NCBI GenBank assembly: GCA_035610365.1
Contig: CM069436.1
Coordinates: 8,422,937 to 8,486,936 of the forward strand
Length of the DNA: 64,000 nt
Direction: 5' to 3'
Source of the DNA: Aquatica leii
Taxonomy: Eukaryota; Arthropoda; Insecta; Coleoptera; Lampyridae
Under the pieces are notes generated by a model that had not been told where the DNA came from, did no database searches, and saw only the letters and a program-made list of their open reading frames with translations. Below, piece by piece: positions 32,532 through 45,270 of the stretch. The translations under genes and the position numbers were made by a program. How positions within the stretch are numbered: position 1 is the stretch's first letter; each line of letters begins with the position of its first letter.

Positions 32532-33080
32532 GTGTTACGACTTTTAAAACTAAATTTGTTTACACTAATTTATATATAAATATAACTACTTTTAACTAAC
32601 ACAAATAAGAAGAAGAAAAACAATTTACAAGTATATATATAACTGTAATAGGTATTTAATGTCTTCACTTTTTGTTTATCTACACAGATATGTATTTTCA
32701 CTTGATGCACTTTTATTTATTTTAACACACGAGTTAAACACTTTATTTATTTAAATCTCCAAAGTTTGCTTAACACTTCCGACTCGATTCGAAAACTCCA
32801 ATTTCCTCCAAATACTTTTTATATTCTTAGGTTATCGGGATCCAGAACATTCTATTCGTTTCGATCACCGTTCCGAAGTTTCCAAATTCTTAGGGAACGC
32901 TTTAGTATAGTATTCCAGAGTGAGATGTCACTCAACATCTAAAAATTGTTAGAATGATTTGAAACGTTGTACTACCACAATTTCAAATTTTGTAGGTTTG
33001 CGTTCTTTATGAAGATTTACAATCATCATCAGTTACTTACTTTTTAGTTACGATTTCAGTACAATTTTGTAACCAACACG

Positions 33081-35683
33081 CTCCTTTAACTAACATATGG
33101 TTAGGATTAACAGTTTTCTATTTTACATATTCGTTCAAGTTTTATATGCATTTATATGTTTTTGAGGAACTTGTACCTGGGACAATTCGTGCACACTTAT
33201 TTTGTTATACTAATTTCTGAAGCCTCGTATACGTTTGTATTAGTAATCAATTTAAAAGTGTAAATAGAACGAAAACATCGTAACACTAAAGACAGTATCG
33301 GGTTTTAAGATACTAAGGCAGACGATTAATTCTAAAGAATACTTAATTGATCCCGGAAGGGTATAAATAAAGGAGAAGTTTGAATGGTTACTAAGGTGGT
33401 TAAACCGGAGGTAACGTCATTGCAAACGCTGTGGTATCAATAAATGCATTAACTAGGATTCAGACGCTGCAGAATCGTCTGAGACGAACAAATTAATCAG
33501 TGAACCGATCGAATCCTTTATTGATAGAAATATTTAATAGACAATATCTCGAAGCAATTTTAAAACCTGTTGCTCAAAACTAGGCGTGGGCGTTTGGGAT
33601 GAATGCAATAAGAATATTATCTAAGAGATCGTTACATAAAGCGCACATTAACCCGATAATATTTCGAACCAATTAGATTTTTTGAGGTGAAAATAATTGA
33701 TCTAAATACTGGAAATTTCTAAAACTTTCTATTTTATTATAGACATAAACCGAATTGACTTTCTTGTATTTTAAACTTTCATAGTGTTTCGATATAACTG
33801 GAGAATGTGTTACGATTTAAATTAGTTTTACTATACGGAAAAAATCAATTTTTTCTTTCGCAGTAAATAATATTAAACGCGGAACATAGTTATTATATAT
33901 GAGTATTAAATATTATAATAATAATTTAACAGAAATTTTCATATGTAGGAATATAATCACCATAATTACAGTTTAATATGCAAATTAATATTACTCAAAG
34001 GAGTTGGAGGAGCAACCCTTTTCTAAATATTTTAACTCGAAGTGGGAGAGGGGTTTTAGTTGCGTTAAGTAATAAGGATTGCTATGTAGAAAAATGCAAC
34101 TTCAAAATTCATTTTATTGATTTTCCTGTCATGAAACTAAGTGGTTTGTCATGTCAGAAAGTTTAGGAATTGGAATAATATGATGAATGGTTTTAGTAAT
34201 TTCAAAATGAAATTATACTTGAATAAAGCGTTTTCGGCCGATTAAGTGTGAGAAATTAACATTCTTGGAGTTTTCTTTTTTGTTAAGACAAAAGGGTCCA
34301 AACTTTCAATTTTGATTTAATTGAAAAAGGCAATTTTAAATAAAAACGAATTTTTTTCAAATCAATTTCGCTTTGTCTCTGGTTCTATCTGAGATGATCG
34401 ATTCTAATAATTAACGAAAGTTTTTGTTTTAACTGTTTGCATATTTTTTACACTGTAATTAGAAGTTTAATTACAACGACATTTAAATTAATTTCTCTGA
34501 GTCGAAAACTAATTGCATTTGAAGCAATATCTCGTTGACTTCTTAAGGTTTTATCACATTTTTATGCTTCGTAATTTATTTGGCATGAAAATTATTTACT
34601 CGTTAGTAACTACATAATTGCATTTTAAATATATTCATTATTTAATATTAATATAAAAATAACAAATTAGGTTTTTTTTTTAATAATATATTTTAAACTC
34701 TCATAAATGCAGGAGTAGATTTAGGAAAAGGGCTTAAATTGATCATTAATATAATTATTGTTACAAATCCGTGCACCAAATCGATCCGTAAATCGGTTAA
34801 ATCCGTGAATCAATTTAATCCGCGAAGGTATCTCCGACATGGTTTTAGGCTTGATCGAGTAATTAGATCAATTTCCGAGTCTTTTTGCCGGTTCTATAAT
34901 AGCACGACTCGATAGAGATATTTAGGAAGTTATTTCTTGATACTGTGGTTTTGGTTGAGACGGTATCTAACAGGCAAGATTATATTCTTTGATTTATAAA
35001 CGCAATTTTTTTTTGAACCCACGTTAGTTCTTTGTCTTTTCGGTTTTTTACCGTCTAATACGTGTATGTCAACATTCGTAGTAACCAAATACAAGGAGTT
35101 CACTTTTAAAAAAATTGTTGTTTGACTTGGATCACTAACTGAGATCAAACTAGATTATTTTACAAATTTCACGGTTTTTGAATCCAATTCAAATTTGGCA
35201 TTTCTATCCAACATTCATAAGGTAACAGATTAGATAAAAAGACTCTGTCAGATACTTCTTTCTAGAAAAAAAATTAACACTTGCATCTGCAGTGGAGGAA
35301 ACGTTGACTACTTTGTTTCTAACATTCACACTCTCAAATCTGGAAAAACGTTTTAGTACATTTGTTTTAAAGCATTAAATCTATTAGAGTGTACTATGGC
35401 AAAAAATAAGCATTTGAATTATTTGCAAAAATAAATAATACATGTAGAAATCTGAGAAATATTTATTAACTTTTTAAAAAACTTGGGTTAAGAAGTTGCT
35501 TAATCAAGGGATCGAAGGGGATAAAAAAAACAAAATGAAAATACCATACTTTTCGTATTTTTTAAATTACGTACAACAGAATGATAGTTTATAAATTGCT
35601 CTTATGGGGTGTCAACTCTAAAATAATTGGAAACATTAAAATTTATAAAACTAGAAATTATTATTCGGTGTAAACATTAATTT
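33081..35683. other. AT-rich DNA before the satellite array
   Basis: No gene, domain or repeat partner was recognised in this long AT-rich stretch. Confidence 0.45.
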
Positions 35684-38600
35684 TTAAGTTTTAATTTATT
35701 ACATTTGTTTTATTTAATGCCTAGGTGTCTAATTTTGTCTATTGAAAATTGAAAAACAATAATCAATAAGGTGGGGCGATGTAATAAATTTTGTGCGTAC
35801 AGTATAAGCAGATAATAACAAAAAAGTTTTAAAATTCGATTGTTTACAGTTTTTATTTATTACACTAGCACATACAGTTCTATTAAACACCTTAGTGTCT
35901 GAATATTGTATATAAAACATAAATAAAGAATACTCAATAATGCGGAGTGGTGTAATAAATTTTATCCATATAAATACAAGCAGATAATACCGAAAAAAAT
36001 TAAAAATTAGATTGTCTAAAGTTTTAATTTATTGTACCAGCACACATTTTATTAAACACCTAGGTGTGTAATATTGTATAGTAAACATTAAAAAACAATC
36101 ATCAATAAGGTGGGGCGGTGTAATAAATTTTGTGCGTACAGTATAAGCAGATAATAACAAAAAAGTTTTAAAATTCGATTGTTTACAGTTTTTATTTATT
36201 ACACTAGCACACACAGTTCTATTAAACACCTTAGTGTCTGAATATTGTATATAAAACATAAATAAACAATACTCAATAATGTGGAGTGGTGTAATACATT
36301 CTATGCATACAAATATAAACAGATAATACCGGAAAAATTTAAAAATAAGATTTTTTGAAGTTTTAATTTATTGCACTAGCACACGTTGTTTTATTAAACA
36401 CCTAGGTAACTAATATTATATATTAAACATTAAAAAACAATAATTGATAAGGTAGGTCGGTGTAATAAATTTTGTGCGTACAGTATAAGCAGATAATAAC
36501 AAAATAGTTTTAAAATTAGATTGTTTAAAGTTTTCATTTATTACACTAGCACACACAGTTCTATTAAACACCTAAGTGTCTGAATATTGTATATAGAACA
36601 TAAATAAACATTACTCAATAATGTGGAGTGGTGTAATACATTCTATGCATACAAATATAAACAGATAATACCGGAAAAATTTAAAAATCAGATTTTTTGA
36701 AGTTTTAATTTATTGCACTAGCACACGTTGTTTTATTAAACACCTAGGTAACTAATATTGTATATTGAACATTGAAAAACAATAATTAATAAGGTGGGGC
36801 GGTGTAATAAATTTTGTGCGTACAGTATAAGCAGATAATAACAAAATAGTTTTAAAATTAGATTGTTTAAAGTTTTAATTTATTACACTAGCACACACAG
36901 TCCTATTAAACACCTAAGTGTCTGAATATTGTATATAAAACTCAATAATGTGGAGTGGTGTAATAAATTCTATGCATATAAATACAAGCAGATAATACCG
37001 AAAAAAATTAAAAATCAGATTTTCTAAAGTTTTAATTTATTGCACTAGCACACATTTTATTAAACACCTAGGTGTGTAATATTGTATATTAAACATTGAA
37101 AAACAATAATCAATAAGGTGGGGCAGTGTAATAAATTTTGTGCGTACAGTATAAGCAGATAATAACAAAAAAGTTTTAAAATTGGATTGTTTAAAGTTTT
37201 CATTTATTACACTAGCACACACAGTTCTATCAAACACTTAAGTGTCTGAATATTGTATATAAAACATAAATAAACAATACTCAATAATGCGGAGTGGTGT
37301 AATATATTCTATCTATATAAATACAAGCAGATAATTCCGAAAAAATTTAAAAATCAGATTTTCTAAAGTTTTAATTTATTGCACTAGCACACGTTTTATT
37401 AAACACCTAGGTGTCTAATATTGTATATTAAACATTAAAAAACAATAATCAATAAGGTGGGGCGGTGTAATAAATTTTGTGCGTTCAGTATAAGCAGATA
37501 ATAACAAAAAAGTTTTAAATTTCGATTGTTTACAGTTTTCATTTATCACACTGGCACACACAGTTCTATTAAACACCTAAGTGTCTGAATATTGTATATA
37601 AAACATAAATAAACAATATTCAATAATGTGGAGTGGTGTAATAAATTCTATGCATATAAATACAAGCAGATAATACCAAAAAAATTTAAAAATCAGATTT
37701 TCTAAAGTTTTAATTTATTGCACTAGCACACGTTGTTTTATTAAACACCTAGGTAACTAATATTGTATATTAAACATTAAAAAACAATAATCAATAAGGT
37801 GGGGCGGTGTAATAAATTTTGTGCGTACAGTATAATCAGATAATAACAAAAAAGTTTTAAAATTGGATTGTTTAAAGTTTTCATTTATTACACTAGCACA
37901 CACAGTTCTATTAAACACCTAAGTGTCTGAATATTGTATATAAAACATAAATAAAGAATACTCAATAATGCGGAGTGGTGTAATAAATTCTATCCATATA
38001 AGTACAAGCAGAGAATACCAAAAAAATTTTAAATCCGATTATTTAAAGTTTTAATTTAGTACACTAGCACACGTTAGTTTGTTAAACACCTAGGTCACTA
38101 ATATTGTAGATTAAACATTAAAATACAATAATCAATAAGGTGGGACGGTGTAATAAATTTTGTGCGTACAGTATTAGAAGATAATAACAAAACAGTTTTA
38201 AAATTGGATTGTTTAAAGTTTTCATTTATTACACTAGCACACACAGTTCTATTAAACACCTAAGTGTCTGAATATTGTATATAAAACATAAATAAAGAAT
38301 ACTCAATAATGCGGAGTGGTGTAATAAATTCTATCCATATAAATACAAGCAGATAATACCGAAAAAAATTAAAAATCAGATTTTCTAAAGTTTTAATTTA
38401 TTGCACTAGCACACATTTTATTAAACACCTAGGTGTGTAATATTGTATATTAAACATTGAAAAACAATAATCAATAAGGTGGGGCAGTGTAATAAATTTT
38501 GTGCGTACAGTATAAGCAGATAATAACAAAAAAGTTTTAAAATTCGATTGTTTACAGTTTTCATTTATTACACTGGCACACACAGTTCTATTAAACACCT

Positions 38601-40500
38601 TAGTGTCTGAATATTGTATATAAAACATAAATAAACATTACTCAATAATGTGGAGTGATGTAATACATTCTATGCATACAAATATAAACAGATAATACCG
38701 GAAAAATTAAAAAATCAGATTTTTTTAAAGTTTTAATTTATTGCATTAGCACACGTTGTTTTATTAAACACCTAGGTAACTAATATTGTATATTAAACAT
38801 TGAAAAACAATAATCAATAAGGTGGGGCGGTGTAATAAATTTTGTGCGTACAGTATAAGCAGATAATAACAAAACAGTTTTAAAATTGGATTGTTTACAG
38901 TTTTCATTTACATATTACACTAGCACACACAGTTCTATTAAACACCTAAGTGTCTGAATATTGTATATCGAACATAAATAAACAATACTCAATAATGTAG
39001 GGTGGTGTAATAAATTCTATGCATATAAGTACAAGCAGATAATACAAAAAAAAATTTAAATCAGATTTTTTTAAGTTTTAATTTATTGCACTACCACACG
39101 TCCTTTTATTAAACACCTAGATGTCTGATGTTGTATACTAAACATTAAAAAGTAATAATCAATAAGGTGGGGCAGTGTAATAAATTTTGTGCGAACAGTA
39201 TAAGCAGATAACAACAAAACAGTTTTAAAATTGGATTGTTTAAAGCTTTCATTTATTACACTAGCACACACAGTTCTATTAAACACTTAAGTGTCTGAAT
39301 ATTATATATAAAACATAAATCTACAATAGTCAATAATGTGGAATGGTGTAATAAATTCTATGCATATAAATACAAGCAGATAATACCGAAAAAAATTAAA
39401 AATCAGATTTTCTAAAGTTTTAATTTATTGCACTAGCACACGTTGTTTTATTAAACACCTAGGTAACTAATATTGTATATTAAACATTGAAAAACAATAA
39501 TCAATAAGGTGGGGCGGTGTAATAAATTTTGTGCGTACAGTATAAGCAGATAATAACAAAATAGTTTTAAAATTAGATTGTTTTAAGTTTTCATTTATTA
39601 CACTAGCACACACAGTTCTATTAAACACTTAAGTATTTGAATATTGTATATCAAACATAAATAAACAATAATGAATAATGTGGGGTGGTGTAATAAATTC
39701 TATGCATATAAACACAAACAGATAATACTAACAAAATAAAAAAATCTGATTTTTTAAAGTTTTAACTTATTACACTAGCATGCGTCGTTTTATTAAACGC
39801 CTAGATGTCTAATATTGTATATTAAACATTAAAGAACAATAATCAATAAAGTAGAGTGGTGTAATAAATTTTATTCATATTAAAAAAATAGAATGGAATG
39901 GTTTCAAGTTTTGATTTATTACACTAGCACACACTGTTCCATTAAACATCTATGTGTATAATATAGTATATTAAACATAAAAATACAATAATTAATAATG
40001 TGGGGTGGCGTAATAAATTCTACGCATACAGCACAAACCGATAGTACTAACAAAATTTAAGAATCGGATTGTTTCCAGTTTGAATTTATTACACTAGCAC
40101 ACACCGTCCTATTAAACTCCAAAAAGTTGAATGTTGTATACTAAAGATAAATAAACAACAATGTTGAGTGGTGTTATAAATTTTATGCATACGTTACAAG
40201 GAGATTACACTAAAAAAATTAAGAATCAGGTAATGTCAAAAGAAAGATTTGAATTGTTTGAAATTTTGAGTTATTACATTAGCACACAGTTCTATTGAAC
40301 ACCTAGGTGTCTAATATTGTATATTAAACATTAAAACAAAATAATCAATAAGGTGGGGCGGTGTAATAAATTTTGTGCATACAGTACAACCAGATAATAT
40401 CAAAAAAAATGTAAGAGTCGGATTGTTGCAAGTTTTAATTTATTACGGTAGCATACACCATCCTATTAAACTTCTAAGAGTTCAATACTGTATATTATGT
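35684..40500. repeat. Satellite array: ~170 bp monomers in a ~340 bp dimeric higher-order repeat
   Basis: Anchor TACACTAGCACACACAGTTC (type A) occurs at 35861, 36200, 36542, 36884, 37208, 37546, 37889, 38230, 38569, 38916, 39257 and 39599: spacings 339, 342, 342, 324, 338, 343, 341, 339, 347, 341 and 342. Between them lie type B monomers (TGCACTAGCACACGT..., TAAGGTGGGGCGGTGTAATA), for example at 36372, about 170 from each neighbour. Type A carries GTGGAGTGGTGTAATA and CTATGCATA; type B GGTGGGGCGGTG and TTGTGCGTACAG. From 39771 on, monomers are more diverged and unevenly spaced (172, 149, 170, 185, 169). Short minus-strand ORFs recurring in it are repeat artefacts. Confidence 0.95.
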
Positions 40501-42206
40501 TATAGTATTTGCTTCTCTTTACTTTTCTTTGTATTTTCCAATGGCTTTATTTAGTTCTGTATTGTTCTATGATTTTTTGATATTAAGCTTTATGTTGTTG
40601 TAGTCTTTCTATATTTAATTTTGTGTTATATGCTTCTTGGTTTTATAAATTACCATATTCTTCATTATTTTTATTGATGCTCTTACTAATTAGCGATCAT
40701 TTTCTTTTGAGGTGTTATTTATATCTCGTTGTGCTGTTAATTGATTTTATTTTTCACTTTTTGCGTCTGGACTGGTACATTTTCCCTAATTTTTTTTTTA
40801 TTAAACGTGTCCATTGCATAAAGGTGTTTGGTACTATATTAAATATAAAACTTAAACCTTCGACCTCGTTTTCTTTGCAGGTTGTATAATATGGCTGAGG
40901 CAAGATCTATTACTTCTAATAGTTATTTCTTGATTATTGTTCAGGTTTTGTTTTTATTTTTTGTTCTACTCGAATCTTTGCCTTCTCCAGAATCTAAGGA
41001 TAGGTGCTACCCATCTGGGGTATAACAGTTTCAATATTATTATTTGGTTGGGGAAATATTTGGCTATTGAGTTACCGCGCTCGCCTTGCGTTTTGGTGAC
41101 TTTGTAATAGTCTACCTAACCGAGATTTTGTATGCCTTCTAAGCAGATGTATGCCATACTTTTTGGCGTAACTCTACATTTGGCAACGTCCTAGGCCTTA
41201 TGTATAAGTTGAATATTGCCCTAATTTTCAGATATTTCCTGTGCCATATCTGGCTAACCCTACATACTTTTGCCTGCTGGCTACAGCAGTTGCCGTCTGT
41301 CAAAAAGAATCATGAACAAATTAACAATATTTCCACTAGCTATGGAAAGAAAGATGCTGAATATTAGCCTAAAATAGTGGTTTATTCAATTAATCCCTAC
41401 GGACCTTAGTGGTCCCCGGGATCAATTAGGGGGTCTCTGGAAAATTAAAATTGATTTGGAGGTCCCTGACCAACCTGCACCTGCACCAACGCGTCAATAA
41501 TATAAACTATAAAAGATTCGTGTATTTAATCAACAATTTAGTTCTGTGTGCGTGATATGAAGTGCATACGACAAATGTTTTCAGTCTTGGACAGAAGTAT
41601 AATTTTTGTATTGTATTGCTACGCAGGGTACTTTTTTTCGTGAGTATATTTGAATAAAATTTATATCTCTTTTTCATTTAAATTAATTTAAGCAAAGTTA
41701 TACTTGTTTAAGTTGATTAAAAAATTATATATCACAGTTATCAGTACAGTAATCCCTTAATATTCATTAAGGATTTCTTTTTTATTAAAAATTTAAGAAG
41801 GGATTGTAAGTTTTTCTAACACATATGTGTTTCTAAAGAATATATTATTAATGATTCTGTAAAAAAAGTTAGACGTATTGGGTTTTATAATTTAATATAA
41901 TGCACCCTGAAAGTTATAATTTACTATTTTATTTTTTTTTGGTTTTCTGTGTGTTCCGCGAATGTTTGGAATTACTGTATATTACTGTATTATTATATTC
42001 TGTTGTTAATTAATTTTTGAATTATTTATTTTTCTTGAAAAATTAATTGGTACACAGTGAGTGCCTACACAATATGTGACACATGAAATTTTATTTTTAT
42101 ATCTCAAATAATTAATTCAATAGAGCGCAGCGTTACATTGCAAATAAGAATTTTGATACATATATTTTTCTATATCGTTTTGGACCCCTTTTTTTTAGAT
42201 AACAGA
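40501..42206. other. AT-rich DNA between satellite and hAT relic
   Basis: No coding region recognised. A GC-richer patch at 41390-41490 (ACCTTAGTGGTCCCCGGGAT) has no partner in the window. The left end of the hAT element should lie in here but no matching terminal repeat was found. Confidence 0.4.
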
Positions 42207-43645
42207 ATGAGTGAGCCGAAGAAAAAATGCAGACAATACAATGTTGAATATATGAAAAATGGCTCACCAGGAAATAGTTCTTTACTTATGTCTCTTGTAT
42301 GTAATAAAACGATGCCAAACGATTCAATGAAGCTTTCGAAGCTTAAACAAAAAAGATAAGGATTTATCGTTTTTTCAAACAATTAAAGATAATTATTTAA
42401 AAACATCCACATTGCAAGAACTCATAGGGATAACATCCAAGAGAGATTACGACGGACTGCGTGCTTCTTATAATGTTTTTTTAATGATTGCGCAGTGGCA
42501 CACTATTGGTCAAGAACTTATTCTACCAGCTGTAAGTAAGGTAATAGGCACCGTGTTGCACAAATCAGTTTTCGATATCATAAACAGAATTCCACTGAGT
42601 AATACTGTACGAAGAAGGATCGACGAAATGGCTCAGTGTGTAGAAAACTCTTTATGTGACTACTTAGAAACATTTTTCTATACACCTTGACGAGTCAACA
42701 TTATCAGGAAACGAAGCTTTACTTTCAGCTTATGTGAGATTTGTAAACGAAGAAAAATTTTCCCAAAACTTTATTTTTCTAAATGTTTAGAAACTGATAA
42801 GTATTTAAGTACTGATTTAAAAATATTTTTTGATGTAAAATCTATACCGAATGTATTATTGGTACATTGTGCCGTTCATCGACGTGATTTGGTCGCCAAA
42901 AACCTTAGTAAATGTCATTAGAACAGTTAATAAAATTAAAAGGAATGAAGTACGTTGATTATCTAAAAGTGCATGTTTGGATCGCTTCCATTCGCTTTTC
43001 GATTTGCGGCACAATTTAATTATCTCAAAAATGACATCGTTTATATAACTGATTTAATTGCCAGATTTAACGAGACTAATTTGAAACTACAATTTGACAC
43101 ATTAAATTTAATCAAAGTCAAAAGTGTAATATCTGTGTTTGTTGAACAACTTTTGCAGTACAGATAAAACTTTGGAAGAGGACAATGTCTTCAGTTTCCA
43201 AATCTTTTCAAATTAGAAAATAGAGATGAATATTTGTTTGTTTATTGTCAACACTTAACGGCGCTTCATTCGGATCTTAACCAAAGATTTGAATACATTC
43301 TTTTTTCACTTGGATATTCCTGACTGGGTGTTGAACCTTTTTGCAAGTAGTCAAACTTGGAGCTTAAATAGAGATGAATACATACTAATACAGGAGCAAT
43401 TTATTGAATTATTCACAAATGAGGAGCTGAAACCAATGTTTAAATAAGGACAACTTCTGGTTACAAAAACAGATTCTAATTTTATATCCAGCCTTATGGG
43501 TTATTGTACAGAAGCTGTTGATTGCTTTTCCGTCTTCTTATTTGCTAGAACGTGAATTCAGTGCCATTATGAGCCTCATCACAAAAAAGGGGTATGTGGG
43601 CAAGTTTTGACTATGATGGGACCAAAACAGTTTGGGAAACACTGG
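42207..43645 (+). pseudogene. hAT-like transposase relic (ZBED5/SCAND3 type)
   Basis: The ATG at 42207 follows an acceptor-like ccccttttttttag and opens MSEPKKKCRQYNVEYMKNGS, then a BED-finger remnant (LVCNKTMPNDSMKLSKLKQK) with its first Cys lost. A run from 42412 encodes LQELIGITSKRDYDGLRASY, SKVIGTVLHKSVFDIINRIP and RRIDEMAQCVENSLCDYL. LDESTLSGNEALLSAYVRFV (42690) carries the first catalytic Asp. Later come LDIPDWVLNLFA, LFTNEELKPMF and FPSSYLLEREFSAIMSLITK (43530), the hAT dimerisation motif. CAAAACAGTTTGGGAAACACTG at 43623-43644 looks like a hAT-type right terminal repeat. Stops and deletions make it inactive; such genes are also domesticated in animals, but not this copy. Confidence 0.8.
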
Positions 43646-43689
43646 TCTAAAGAATAAAAAGTGAGACACATGGATTAGACAAAAAAAAA

Positions 43690-43885
43690 ACGCTACAAAG
43701 TAGCATGACTAAAATGGAGGTTGTGGGACACAATGTACGTTTAAAAGACAACAAGTACGTTGCACTAGAAGATTGGTGCTCATAGCTGGATCGACGACGT
43801 TAAGAGGCACGCGGGTATTGCATGAAAGAGAATGGCACAAAACATAGAGCTATGGAGAAGCCAACATTCAAAAACGGATAAATGA
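43690..43885 (+). pseudogene. 3' end of an RTE-type retrotransposon
   Basis: Broken frames give RLKDNKYVALE and SWIDDVKRHAGIA, then KRMAQNIELWRSQ, collinear with the C-terminus of the RTE at 31170-31390 (ARLKDERW, RWADDVKRVAGN, IAQHRNKWK). It starts about 50 bases after the hAT-like terminal repeat. Short, severely truncated and decayed. Confidence 0.6.
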
Positions 43886-43904
43886 TGACTGAAAGGAGAG
43901 AAAA

Positions 43905-43978
43905 GAAGTATATAATATTGTATATTAAACATAAAAAAACAATAATCAATGGGGTGACGTAATAAAGTCCATGCATAC
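43905..43978. repeat. Stray satellite monomer fragment
   Basis: AATATTGTATATTAAACATA, AACAATAATCAAT and GGGGTGACGTAATAAAGTCC match the core of the 35.7-40.5 kb satellite. It is cut short at the LTR fragment that follows. Confidence 0.75.
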
Positions 43979-44242
43979 TATTACGAATTTTAAAACTAAT
44001 TTATGTATTACTATCACTGGGTTTGCACTTTTTAATTTTATCTAAAACTGATCCTTGTTTATGTTAACAACACGTACGCGACGTATTTATGTTTCACTAG
44101 CACCGGCGCTTTATTTATCTTAGCTCACATTTATTTTAAACCGACAAAATCTTCTCGATTCAATTCGAACAACTGACCTCAGCTTCTTTTCAATACTTTT
44201 TATATATTTTTGTTATATGTGTCGAGAATTTTCTAGTTGACA
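43979..44242 (-). repeat. LTR fragment related to the second gypsy element
   Basis: TTACGAATTTTAAAACTAAT matches the LTR start at 32535 (TTACGACTTTTAAAACTAAA). Further shared words follow in order: CTTTATTTAT, GATTCAATTCGAA against GATTCGAAAACTC, and AATACTTTTTATAT. It sits between two pieces of satellite monomer, so it was probably inserted into satellite DNA. Confidence 0.55.
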
Positions 44243-44395
44243 ATTTCATTACGTTAGCATTTACTGTCTTACTAAACTCTTAAGTGTCTAATATTGTACA
44301 CTAAACATGAACAAACAATATTTGATAATGTGGGGGGGTATAATAAATTTTATGCATACAGTACACGCAGATAACACAAAAAAAACCTTTATTTT
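44243..44395. repeat. Stray satellite monomer left of composite copy A
   Basis: CATTACGTTAGCAT, TACTAAACTCTTAAGTGTCT, AATATTGTACACTAAACATG and GTATAATAAATTTTATGCAT follow the satellite order. It is closer to the fragment at 47336-47505 (shared ATTGTACACTAAA, ACAATATTTGATAATGTG) than to the main array. Confidence 0.8.
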
Positions 44396-45270
44396 GGTTC
44401 AACTACAATATGCATTCCATAGTTTCTGCTTTTTCCAAATCGGTAATATATCACAGCATATAGATGTTAATACCTGTTCCCAAAGAACCTGCTACGATTC
44501 AATAAAGAAACACACATGGAGTTTCTGATTTTGTATAAGAGAAATTACATCAATTCTGTTAGGCTGTCACAAAGATATCATACTGTTCCGTAGCGGAAAC
44601 GAGAAATAGCGGCACCGCAACAAAAGGTAACTAACTATATGAGACGTTGCCAACTGAAGTATTTAGACGTGATATATATAGGGTTCACGTTACATTTGTC
44701 AATGTACTTGGGTTGAACGCAACAATCGTAAGCTTGCTAAAGTCGCTGATTGTAATTTGGATTGTTGCACGGTTGTGGCTTGTTGCCAACAATTGAAATC
44801 TTGTTTCATGGGTTTTATTATTTACGTCAATGTCAATGATTGTATTTGTGTTCATGTGGTCTTTTTGTTGGCTTTACGATGTATTTACTATTGAGCAATA
44901 AATTATGTCATTTTTTATTTAAATTAACCATAGGGGAAACTCATTTTGAAATAGATGTTACATTGTTTTTTTGCTTTTAGCTATGCTAGCTTATTGAAGT
45001 TTTACTGTCGTACACGTTAAAAGTCCTGGTCACATCATAATAAAATTTTTCGAGTTTATGAATACATAAACATGACTATATTTGCTTTGATGAATGCTTG
45101 GAGTGAAAACGTTGCCAGATATTATATTTTCTTATAGAACTGTGTTTTTTCAGTAATAATTTTGTATGCTTCCAAGCTGTTTTTTAGGTCTCTACAACAA
45201 AAATGGATTAGGAAAATTACTTATTATTTATTATATCTAACTCGAAGTTTCTATATTTTTTGGTATAGCA

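Larger units (their letters stand above)
29240..33080 (-). mobile_element. Second Ty3/gypsy element, degenerate, split by an RTE insertion
   Basis: On the minus strand: an LTR start (32533, TGTTACG; LTR end on the coding strand CGTAACA), a primer site (32531-32514), gag C-terminus (about 32150-31880), protease region (31800-31440), then after the RTE insertion an RT connection segment (29889-29675) and degraded RNase H (29660-29240). The RT palm is missing and the 3' end was not found. All frames are broken. The LTR's outer edge near 33080 is a guess. A related LTR fragment lies at 43979-44242. Confidence 0.7.

Noticed and set aside
35729..39286. Recurring minus-strand ORFs beginning MFYIQYSDTKVFNRT inside the satellite
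   Set aside because: They recur because the monomer recurs, end at varying points and show no coding signature; the satellite explains them.
42050..42066. CAGTGAGTGCC as the left hAT terminal repeat
   Set aside because: Only the first five bases match the inverse of the right end, too little to call.
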